NCBI GenBank assembly: GCA_018645085.1
Contig: JABGPG010000108.1
Span: 4,367-44,858, forward strand
Length of the DNA: 40,492 nucleotides
Origin: Deltaproteobacteria bacterium
GTDB lineage: Bacteria > SAR324 > NAC60-12
Direction of reading: 5' to 3'
The notes beneath the pieces were generated by a model. That model made no database searches and had not been told where the DNA came from. It was given only the letters and a program-made list of their open reading frames with translations. Shown here piece after piece: positions 1 through 8,024 of this stretch. The position numbers and the translations under genes were made by a program. The stretch's first letter is position 1. Every line of letters starts with the position of its first letter.

Positions 1-853
1 TTTCCGCCGCTTTTATTTGTTCCGGAGTTAAAGGTACATCGCCTCTTTTAAGGTTTTGCTGATTTTCAAGAATTGAACTAAGATCCTGAGCAAGAACATT
101 ATTTCCCTGAAGCTTTTGATTAGAGTTTGGCTGCAATTCCGGCGGTAATTCACTTTTTGAAATTCCAAGTCCACCTTCAGCTAAAACTGACTGGCTGGCT
201 GTTTTTTGCAGAATAGATTGCAGGTCACTTGTGGATAGCTCAGCTTCTATTGCAAGCGGGGTTGACCTGCTCAACTGCTGTTGTTCTTGTACAGAAATTT
301 CTGCTCCATTTCCGAGGGGTTTAACTTGATGAAATACCGCTTGTAGTAAAGGATCTGTGGACTCAGCCGTTGAATCCCCCAGTAAAGACTGAAGCCCTGT
401 CTCGGCGATTCCACTTACAGGCAGAACATCAAATTTGCTCCCATCAACCGTAAATCTTGGATCAAGCACCTCAATCATTTCTGCTGAAATCGGAGTCGAT
501 TTTTTCAAAACCTGAGTTTGCAAAGAAGACACATCCTCGCTCCAAAGATCATCTGCGAGCAGATCCAAAGGCATATTTGAATTATTTACAATTCCAAAAT
601 CTGTATCAGCAATTTCCGGTTCAAGTTGGTTTTGAGTCAAAAGAACTGAATTGAGTGACGCAGACAAGCCATCTTCATCAAGAAGTTCCTCGAGCAGTTT
701 TTCATCAAGTGGAAGTTCCGCCAGCATTTGTTCAAGAGTAGCATCAAAAACTTTGTTTTCACCATTCTCTCCAGAATCCATTCCAAACTCAGTTGCCGCT
801 ACGGCCTCGTCAATTACCGGTATAACCGCTTTTTGTCCAATTGCTTCCATCAT
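1..853 (-). CDS. Probable flagellar hook-length control protein FliK (N-terminal part; C-terminus beyond left edge)
   Basis: Open frame read on the minus strand from ATG at 853 to base 1 with no stop (MMEAIGQKAVIPVIDEAVAATEFGMDSGENGENKVFDATLEQMLAELPLDEKLLEELLDEDG...). Absent from the ORF track because it is truncated. Acidic/Gln-rich, low complexity, upstream neighbours MotE-like and FliJ. FliK identity rests mainly on context. Confidence 0.55.
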   Translation of the reverse strand, partial: MMEAIGQKAVIPVIDEAVAATEFGMDSGENGENKVFDATLEQMLAELPLDEKLLEELLDEDGLSASLNSVLLTQNQLEPEIADTDFGIVNNSNMPLDLLADDLWSEDVSSLQTQVLKKSTPISAEMIEVLDPRFTVDGSKFDVLPVSGIAETGLQSLLGDSTAESTDPLLQAVFHQVKPLGNGAEISVQEQQQLSRSTPLAIEAELSTSDLQSILQKTASQSVLAEGGLGISKSELPPELQPNSNQKLQGNNVLAQDLSSILENQQNLKRGDVPLTPEQIKAAE

Positions 854-860
854 AACTATC

Positions 861-1481
861 TCATTTTTTTCTTGTTATCTCTTCAATAATGCTGGCTGAT
901 TCAGCCGCGCCCATACTGGAAAGTATCAAAGATGCCTGTTTTTCTTTCATTTGTTTCAGAATGTTGACGGCAATTTTTCTCTCCAATTTTGCCAACGATT
1001 GTGCTGCAATGCCTGCATCCATCTTTGAATATAAGGCAACTGCCTTTATTAATTGCGCATCATCCTGAGTTTTCTTTTTAATGATATCTTTTTCAATCTT
1101 CTGTTGGAGTTTATCCAACTGGCTAACCTGACGTTGAATATCCTCCTGCAGAGTTTTAAGCTGTCCTTCTCTGCGGTCCAGTTCCAAACTCCTTAAACTC
1201 AAGCGATCCTGTTGTTCCGCAAGTCTGGTTAGAATCTTTTTTTCGGTCTCTGTAAACTTTCGAGGTTTCTTTGCTTTGTTTTTGACATCTGCTTCAACCG
1301 CACAAAAATCAAGTCCGTAATCTGCGCAGAGCGTACCGAAGGATTGTTTCAATTCATCGATGCTTGTTGGTATGCTATAAGCGGGCCTTGCCAACAAGAC
1401 AAATCCAATAAATAAATATAAGAACTTGTAATCATTAATAATATTTAATATTTTATGCATGATATTCCTGTTACGAAACAA
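861..1481 (-). CDS. MotE-like flagellar chaperone / MgtE intracellular-N-domain protein
   Basis: N-terminal hydrophobic segment, long coiled coil, C-terminal 'IKAVALYSKMDAGIAAQSLAKLERKIAVNILKQMKEKQASLILSSM' typical of MotE/MgtE_N; next to fliJ. Confidence 0.75.
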   Translation of the reverse strand: MFRNRNIMHKILNIINDYKFLYLFIGFVLLARPAYSIPTSIDELKQSFGTLCADYGLDFCAVEADVKNKAKKPRKFTETEKKILTRLAEQQDRLSLRSLELDRREGQLKTLQEDIQRQVSQLDKLQQKIEKDIIKKKTQDDAQLIKAVALYSKMDAGIAAQSLAKLERKIAVNILKQMKEKQASLILSSMGAAESASIIEEITRKK

Positions 1482-1525
1482 TATTGATATGTACGATAAT
1501 TATTTATAATTGGGCAATATTTTTA

Positions 1526-1966
1526 TTAACTTTGAATATCCCGTCGATAATTCTGGGCAATTTCATCCGCTTCCAAACGATCAAGACGTTCAGTTTCTGC
1601 TTTGAATTTTTCAATTTCTTTTTCCTTTAAAATTTCCAGCACACGTTTCTTTTGAGTTGCTTGAGTCAACTCATGACGTTTCAATTCCACTATTTCCAAC
1701 TGCTCATTGAGTTGAGTTTGAGTAAGTTCAAGGTGCTGTTTGATTCGTTGCTGAAAATTTCCACCCATTAACAGCTGATTTATCGTCACACCTTCTGCTT
1801 TAGCTTTGTCTAAATCACTGTTATGAACATCTAGAGCCTCCTGCATCAGTTTTTTTCTGTCTCGATGCTGTTGCTCCAACTGTACTTGTTCCGCCAGTGC
1901 TTTCTGGTAGAGCTTTTCCAGACGCTCCCTGACTTTTAAAGCAGTTTCCAGACTAAAACGCGGCAT
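1526..1966 (-). CDS. fliJ: Flagellar export protein FliJ
   Basis: 146 aa, coiled coil, N-term 'PRFSLETALKVRERLEKLYQKALAEQ' typical of FliJ; flagellar context. Confidence 0.8.
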   Translation of the reverse strand: MPRFSLETALKVRERLEKLYQKALAEQVQLEQQHRDRKKLMQEALDVHNSDLDKAKAEGVTINQLLMGGNFQQRIKQHLELTQTQLNEQLEIVELKRHELTQATQKKRVLEILKEKEIEKFKAETERLDRLEADEIAQNYRRDIQS

Positions 1967-2150
1967 ATTTGAATTTTTATTTTAGTTATAAAATTTTTAG
2001 GCTTCAATTATTCGACGCACAGCAATATCAAATCTGCAGGAAAATTAAGCAGGCAGATAAACTGTCAATTTCACTCTACTGGCGTGAGGTTTTTCGTAGT
2101 GCAATATCCCTGCAAAATATCCAGGCAGGGAATTAGGTCGGGGATTTTGT

Positions 2151-3080
2151 TTAGGAGATTTGAGGCTGGTTCTGCAAATGAAAGAGTACAACTGCTGCGG
2201 CATTGCTGACATTTAATGAAGATACTTCAGGATTGCCCGGGATACTCACCAGCCAGTCGCAATGTTTACGACTGAGACGGCGCATACCTTTTCCTTCATT
2301 ACCCAGCACAAGAATCAGCGGTCTGTCAGGCACGAAATCCGCCACACTTTCAGTAGCATCTCCGGCGAGTCCTATCACCCAAAAACCTTTAGCTTTTTGT
2401 TCTTGAAGAAATCTGGCAAGGTTCGGGGTAGAGATCACCGGGAACCATTCCGAAACTCCTGCTGAAGCCTTAGCCACCACTGCAGTTAAGCCGGAAGTGT
2501 GGTCCTGAGGCACGACCACGCCACTCACTTTAAAAAAACCGCATGTTCTCAGAATAGCACCAAGATTATGGGGATCTTCGATTTGGTCCAGCACGACAAT
2601 CAAGGGATATTGACCTTCAGCACTTTGCGGAAGATCGGAGAGAGAAGAGAAGGGCAAGGCACCGCAACGCAGGACCACACCCTGGTGAACTGCATCAGGA
2701 CACATTTCCTCTAGTTTTTTGACAGGAACTTCACTCAGCGGAACTCTATGCTGTTCTGCAAGCACCCGAATTTTTTTCAAACGCTCGGAGGAATCAGCGT
2801 CTTGTTTCAAATAGAGGTGATCCAGTTTTCTACGTCGATGGCTTAAAGCACCCAGCACCGGAAGAATTCCATAAAGAAAGTCACTTCCGGAAGCGCCTGT
2901 CTTTCGTCCTTTCCCATCTTTTTTTGCTGAGGCAAATGACCGACCATTTTCCTTTTCGTGTCTTTTAAACTGACTCTTCTCCCGGTAGCTTTCTTTTTTG
3001 GCGGAGTGGCTTTTTCTGTCTCCTGTAAATTTTTGCTTCCTACCTTCTCCTTTTTGAGCTCTGCTTTCGTTTTTTCGCAT
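2151..3080 (-). CDS. rlmB: SpoU-family 23S rRNA (guanosine-2'-O)-methyltransferase, RlmB-like, with basic N-terminal extension
   Basis: 'LYGILPVLGAL', 'VVLDQIEDPHNLGAILRTCGFFKVSGVVVP', 'LVLGNEGKGMRRLSRKHCDWLVSIPGNPEVSSLNVSNAAAVVLF' are SpoU motifs. Confidence 0.9.
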   Translation of the reverse strand: MRKNESRAQKGEGRKQKFTGDRKSHSAKKESYREKSQFKRHEKENGRSFASAKKDGKGRKTGASGSDFLYGILPVLGALSHRRRKLDHLYLKQDADSSERLKKIRVLAEQHRVPLSEVPVKKLEEMCPDAVHQGVVLRCGALPFSSLSDLPQSAEGQYPLIVVLDQIEDPHNLGAILRTCGFFKVSGVVVPQDHTSGLTAVVAKASAGVSEWFPVISTPNLARFLQEQKAKGFWVIGLAGDATESVADFVPDRPLILVLGNEGKGMRRLSRKHCDWLVSIPGNPEVSSLNVSNAAAVVLFHLQNQPQIS

Positions 3081-3703
3081 TATTTTTTCAGCTGTTCCAG
3101 TTCGTTTTTTAATGCGTCAAATTCATGAGTCACGGGGAAATCCGGATATTCGCCTGTAATTTTTTTTGTTGGCCTAAAGAAGATTCCATGATCCGCCTCC
3201 TGCAGCATGCTGATATCGTTGTACGAGTCACCGACTGCAACTATATGATAATTCAAGCCTTTTAACGCTTTTACTGCATGTCTTTTTTGGTCTTTTTGTC
3301 TAAGGCAATAATCCACAATTCGCAAATCATCATCGAGTTTCAGCGAATGACAAAATACAGTCGGGTGCTGCAGTTTATGTAATAAAGGTTCAACAAATTC
3401 TCTGAAAGTATCAGAAAGTATTACCACTTCATTACGTTTTCTTAACCAGTTTAAAAATTCAAATGCACCATCCAGCGGATCCATTTGTTCCACTACTTGA
3501 TGAATGTCATGAAGTGTCAGCTTGTGCTGATCACAAATTTTCAAACGGTAGCGCATCAACTCATCATAGTCTGCAATGTCTCGTGTGGTGAGTTTCAGCT
3601 CATCAATCCCGCTGAGACGTGCCAATCCTTTCCATATTTCAGGAATCAAAACACCTTCAAAATCGAGACAGGCGACAGTCATTTTATTAGCGTCAGGCAT
3701 CAA
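3080..3703 (-). CDS. thrH: HAD-family phosphoserine phosphatase / homoserine phosphotransferase (ThrH-like)
   Basis: 'VACLDFEGVLIPEIWKGLARLSGI', 'VVILSDTFREFVEPLL', 'VAVGDSYNDISMLQEADHGIFFRP'. Real start probably the internal Met of MTVACLDFEG. Overlaps rlmB start (TAATG). Confidence 0.85.
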   Translation of the reverse strand: MMPDANKMTVACLDFEGVLIPEIWKGLARLSGIDELKLTTRDIADYDELMRYRLKICDQHKLTLHDIHQVVEQMDPLDGAFEFLNWLRKRNEVVILSDTFREFVEPLLHKLQHPTVFCHSLKLDDDLRIVDYCLRQKDQKRHAVKALKGLNYHIVAVGDSYNDISMLQEADHGIFFRPTKKITGEYPDFPVTHEFDALKNELEQLKK

Positions 3704-3806
3704 AATTTTTACAGTTAAATTAACAGTATTATGAAAATTGGCAGCTTCAATTTCCGGTGATGATCAAAAGTGATTCAGGCATAAAAAGTATTTCTGCAGA
3801 AATATC

Positions 3807-4553
3807 TCAAATGCAGCGTCCGCCGTCAACCTCCATACAGGTTCCCGTTACCATATCAGCTTCTTCAGAACACAAAAAGAGTGCAGCATTTGCCATATCT
3901 TCAGGTTGACTTAAACGTCCCCAAGGAATACTGGAAACAAATTGAGCCCGTTTTTCAGGAGTGTCTTCTCCCATAAAAAGATGCAACATTCCCGTTTCTC
4001 CTGCCACAGGATTGATTGCATTGACGCGAATTTTAAATGTTGCCAGCTCAATCGCCATGGCTTTTGTGGCAGTGATCATCGCACCTTTTGAGGTGTTGTA
4101 CCATGCCAGCCCCGGACGTGGACGCAGCCCCGCGGTTGAAGCTACATTCAGGATCACACCATGTCCCTGTTTTTTCATCAGCGGAACACCGTGTTTTGCA
4201 GTCAGAAAAACGGATTTAACATTGACCGCAAAAATCTGGTCAAATTCTTCCTCAGTGACTTCTGTCATTGGTTTATTACGGTGGGTGGTTCCGGCATTAT
4301 TAACCAGAATATCCACGCGTCCAAAATGCTTGAGAGTGCGTTCAAACATGGATGAAACGTCACCATCCTGACTGACATCACCCTCAATCGCGATGGCAGC
4401 TTCACCTATTTCCGCAACTACTTTTTCTGCTGACTCGAGGTTAATATCCGCGATGACTACCTTTGCGCCTTCTGCGGCAAAGCGAATGGCAATACCTTTA
4501 CCGAATCCTGAACCTGCACCGGTGATAACGGCGATTTTATTTTCTAAGCGCAT
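3807..4553 (-). CDS. Short-chain dehydrogenase/reductase (SDR, FabG-like)
   Basis: 'KIAVITGAGSGFGKGIAIRFA', 'NNAG', 'YNTSKGA', 'MEVDGGRCI'. Track start at 4625 runs into the ALDH gene; MRLENK at 4553 is the likely start. Confidence 0.9.
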   Translation of the reverse strand: MRLENKIAVITGAGSGFGKGIAIRFAAEGAKVVIADINLESAEKVVAEIGEAAIAIEGDVSQDGDVSSMFERTLKHFGRVDILVNNAGTTHRNKPMTEVTEEEFDQIFAVNVKSVFLTAKHGVPLMKKQGHGVILNVASTAGLRPRPGLAWYNTSKGAMITATKAMAIELATFKIRVNAINPVAGETGMLHLFMGEDTPEKRAQFVSSIPWGRLSQPEDMANAALFLCSEEADMVTGTCMEVDGGRCI

Positions 4554-4554
4554 T

Positions 4555-6015
4555 TCATACTCCATGTTGTATAGCAATTGTTTTGGTAACAGAAAAACCG
4601 TAAAGTGCTTCAAACCCTTTTTCACGACCGTGACCGCTGAGTTTCACTCCGCCAAAAGGCAACTCGACTCCTCCTCCTGCACCGTAATTGTTGATAAATA
4701 CCTGACCGGATTTAATCCTTTTTGCTACCCGGAACTGACGCGCACCATCATTCGTCCAGATTCCGGAAACCAAACCAAAAGGAGTTCCGTTTGCCAGCTT
4801 CACTGCTTCTTCCTCGCTGGAAAACGGCATTGCCGCAAGTACAGGCCCGAACAATTCCTCCTGCGCCACTGCATGTTCAGGAGGCACATCACGGATCAAC
4901 ATTGGTTTTACATAATTCCCTTCCGCCGGTGCATCTTCCATAATTTTTCCTTCTGCGGAAATATTTAAACCGTCGGCTTTTGCCTGATTTATATACTTTT
5001 CCACACGATTTTTTTGTTCCGGACTGATCAACGGTCCGCAATTTAAATCACGGAATGCAGGACCGACACGTAGCTCTTTGAACCTTTCTGCTAAACGGTT
5101 CATCAATTTTTCGTAAATTGAACTTTCAACTATCAACCGACTTGCGGCAGAACAGGTTTGTCCGCAATTTTGTATACTGGCGTTTACCAGAAAAGGCAGT
5201 GCTTTTTCCAAATCAGCGTCTGCAAAAACGACTTGTGGTGATTTTCCGCCAAGTTCCAATGTCACCGGAACTGCGTTTTTTGCGGCAGCTTGTTGAACCA
5301 AAGCTCCAACTTCAGTGGAACCTGTGAAAGAAAGGTGCTTAACTCCGGAATGATGTATGAGAGCATTTCCTGCTTCTTCGCCAAGTCCCGGAACTATGTT
5401 AAAAACTCCCGGAGGGAATCCTGCTTGTCTGGCTAATTCCCCGACCATCAACGCAGTTTGTGAAGCTTCTTCGCCTGGTTTAAGTACACAGGCGTTACCC
5501 ATTGTCAAAGCCCCACCGATTGTGCGGCCAATAATTTGGAGTGGATAATTCCAAGGGATTATATGCCCGGTCACACCGTGTGGTTCACGGAGTGTCAGCA
5601 CAGTATAGCCTTCAAGATAAGGAATTGTTTCACCATGCACCTTGTCTGCGGCACCGCCGTAAAACTCAAAATACCGTGCGCAGGCTTTTACATCCACACG
5701 GGCTTGAGTTAATGGTTTTCCTACATCACGAGCTTCCATTTCTGTCAACTCATCTTCGTGTTCCAAAATCAGTGCACTCAACTTTTGCAAGAGTCGGCCA
5801 CGCTCCACAGGAATAGTTTTACCCCATTCACCATCCATCGCATTTTGTGCGGCCTGAACTGCGAGGTCAATATCTACGGCTGAACCGCTGGCAATTCGTC
5901 CAAACTCGCTGCCGTCACTAGGATCCATTACCGGCAGTGTTTCTCCGGACTGAGGATCTTGCCAGTTACCGTCTATGAGGACTTTTCCTGCAAATATATT
6001 CAAACTTTTCTCCAC
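4555..6015 (-). CDS. NAD(P)-dependent aldehyde dehydrogenase
   Basis: 'PWNYPLQIIGRTIGGALTMGNACVLKPGEEAS', 'FTGSTEVG', 'LELGGKSPQVVFADAD', 'NCGQTCSAASRL', 'LPFGGVKLSGHGREKG'. Confidence 0.95.
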   Translation of the reverse strand: MEKSLNIFAGKVLIDGNWQDPQSGETLPVMDPSDGSEFGRIASGSAVDIDLAVQAAQNAMDGEWGKTIPVERGRLLQKLSALILEHEDELTEMEARDVGKPLTQARVDVKACARYFEFYGGAADKVHGETIPYLEGYTVLTLREPHGVTGHIIPWNYPLQIIGRTIGGALTMGNACVLKPGEEASQTALMVGELARQAGFPPGVFNIVPGLGEEAGNALIHHSGVKHLSFTGSTEVGALVQQAAAKNAVPVTLELGGKSPQVVFADADLEKALPFLVNASIQNCGQTCSAASRLIVESSIYEKLMNRLAERFKELRVGPAFRDLNCGPLISPEQKNRVEKYINQAKADGLNISAEGKIMEDAPAEGNYVKPMLIRDVPPEHAVAQEELFGPVLAAMPFSSEEEAVKLANGTPFGLVSGIWTNDGARQFRVAKRIKSGQVFINNYGAGGGVELPFGGVKLSGHGREKGFEALYGFSVTKTIAIQHGV

Positions 6016-6018
6016 TAT

Positions 6019-6909
6019 TTAATTTTTTTTCTGCTTATTCATTGATTCTAACCGGGCAATCAAACTTGAAGTATCCCAACGGCTTCCACCGAGTGCCTGA
6101 ACTTCTGAATAAAATTGATCCACCAGTGCGGTTACAGGTAAATGTGCCTTGTTGGAACGGCCTTCCTCAAGGGCAATTCCCAAATCTTTTCGCATCCAAT
6201 CAACGGCAAAACCATAATCAAAAAAATTTTCATTCATAGTTTTGTAACGGTTTTCCATTTGCCAAGATTGAGCTGCACCCTTGGAGATTGTTTCAATTAC
6301 CTGCTCAACGTCAAGTCCGACTTTCTTCGCAAAATGAATACCTTCCGCCAAACCCTGTACTGTTCCGGCAATACAAATTTGGTTAACCATTTTTGTCAAT
6401 TGACCATAACCAACAGGTCCTAAAAGCTTTATCATCTTGGCGTAATTTTGAATAAGTGGCTCTGCTTTTGCGAAACTTTCTTCGTCACCACCAACCATCA
6501 CGGTCAGCACCCCATTTTCCGCACCGGCCTGTCCTCCGGAAACAGGTGCATCAAGAAAAGTACATTCCAGTTTATGTGCAGCATCCGCAAGTTCACGGGC
6601 GACCTTGGCCGATGCAGTGGTGTGATCTACAAACACTGTTCCGCTAGCCATTCCGGAAAAGGCACCCGCATCTCCGGTTGTCACGGAACGTAGATCATCG
6701 TCGTTACCCACACAGGCAAAAACATAATCCGCGCCTGTTACTGCTTCCGCAGGCGTTAATGCCAACTCACCACCATATTCTTTCACCCATTTTTCAGCTT
6801 TTGCTGTGGTGCGGTTATAGACTGTAACTTTGTGTCCGGCTTTGGCTAAGAATCCTGCCATAGGATAACCCATTACGCCGAGGCCGATGAATGCTGTTTT
6901 TTCAGACAT
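6019..6909 (-). CDS. 3-hydroxyisobutyrate dehydrogenase / beta-hydroxyacid dehydrogenase family
   Basis: 'AFIGLGVMGYPMAGFLAKAGHKVTVYNRT', 'FLDAPVSGGQAGAENGVLTVMVGG', 'KMVNQICIAGTVQGLAEGI'. Confidence 0.92.
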   Translation of the reverse strand: MSEKTAFIGLGVMGYPMAGFLAKAGHKVTVYNRTTAKAEKWVKEYGGELALTPAEAVTGADYVFACVGNDDDLRSVTTGDAGAFSGMASGTVFVDHTTASAKVARELADAAHKLECTFLDAPVSGGQAGAENGVLTVMVGGDEESFAKAEPLIQNYAKMIKLLGPVGYGQLTKMVNQICIAGTVQGLAEGIHFAKKVGLDVEQVIETISKGAAQSWQMENRYKTMNENFFDYGFAVDWMRKDLGIALEEGRSNKAHLPVTALVDQFYSEVQALGGSRWDTSSLIARLESMNKQKKN

Positions 6910-7311
6910 ATTTTCTACTTCCTTAAGTGAAATTGGTTTATTAACTGTTGGTCTTTCAACTTACATTACTCACATAAATCAGTGAGCCTCCTCTATACTC
7001 TCCTTACATAGTTTAGTTTGTGTGTTTTTTTTTACAAGTCTGATATTATTTTCAATTTGTAACATTAAATTATTCCTCGTTTTATCTGGACTTTTAGCAG
7101 CAATATTTCTTAGCCTTAGCAGTTGAGATATTTGTAAAATATTTTTTCCATTTATAATCTTAGCAATCTAGCTTAACCTCTTAAAAGCACGAAAACCGTG
7201 ACATTTGGTACCAAGCGAAAAATCATGTAGAAGATGCTAAACTAATAGCATCAAGGTTACAGCTTATCCGTGGAACCAATAAACTTTACACATTCAGCAT
7301 GAATAACTAAC

Positions 7312-7995
7312 GTGGATGCAGTAGTAGTGATTGTTGCAGCAGGTCAAGGAACCCGCATGGGGGAGGAACACAATAAATTGCTTCTTCCTTTAGGAACAAG
7401 TACAATACTTGAGTTTAGCCTTGAACCATTTTTAAAACACCCAGGAATTCGGAAGATTTTTTTGACCGTTGCTTCTCAGGACCGCAGTGTTTTTGAAAAA
7501 ATTATCCCAAAGGAAGTTGTTTTGGTTGAAGGCGGAAAGCGCCGTCAAGACTCTGTGCATAATGCATTACTCAAGGTTTTGCAGGAAAAACCGTTTCCGG
7601 AAATTGTGCTGGTGCATGATGGAGCCAGGCCGTTTTGCAGTACGGAATTGATAGACCGTGTTTTGGTAGCGGCCAATGAATACGGAGCAGGAATTCCGGT
7701 TTTACCTCTGGTGGACACAATACGACGGATTACTCAGGAAAAAACTGAAGTTGTGGAGCGCAGTGAATTATTTGCTGTGCAGACACCACAAGGATTTCTC
7801 TTTGAACAACTTCTGTATGCTTCAATGCTGGCTGTCGAAAACAACTGGACAGTTACTGATGATGCGTCATTAGTTGAAAAAAGCGGAGGCACTATTGCAA
7901 CAGTTGAAGGTGAAGCGCAGAACATAAAAATCACTACTCCTGCAGATTTGGAACGTGCAGACTGGATACTGAATTCAAAAAATAAACTATCCTGA
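7312..7995 (+). CDS. ispD: 2-C-methyl-D-erythritol 4-phosphate cytidylyltransferase (GTG start)
   Basis: 'VVVIVAAGQGTRMG...NKLLLPL', 'VHDGARPF', 'AVQTPQGF', 'TDDASLVE', 'NIKITTPADL'. Confidence 0.93.
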   Translation: MDAVVVIVAAGQGTRMGEEHNKLLLPLGTSTILEFSLEPFLKHPGIRKIFLTVASQDRSVFEKIIPKEVVLVEGGKRRQDSVHNALLKVLQEKPFPEIVLVHDGARPFCSTELIDRVLVAANEYGAGIPVLPLVDTIRRITQEKTEVVERSELFAVQTPQGFLFEQLLYASMLAVENNWTVTDDASLVEKSGGTIATVEGEAQNIKITTPADLERADWILNSKNKLS

Positions 7996-8024
7996 ATTTA
8001 AAAGTATTTTAAAACCACACATAC

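Noticed and set aside
3961-4371. 136-aa plus-strand ORF antisense to the SDR gene
   Set aside because: Lies wholly inside a well-supported SDR coding region; no domain-like sequence. Same logic applied to other antisense ORFs within ALDH, feoB, gspD, dxs and SHMT-like genes.
4554-4625. Upstream extension of the SDR ORF (MKKGLKHFTVFLLPKQLLYNMEYE)
   Set aside because: Overlaps the end of the ALDH gene out of frame; MRLENK at 4553 is the natural SDR start.
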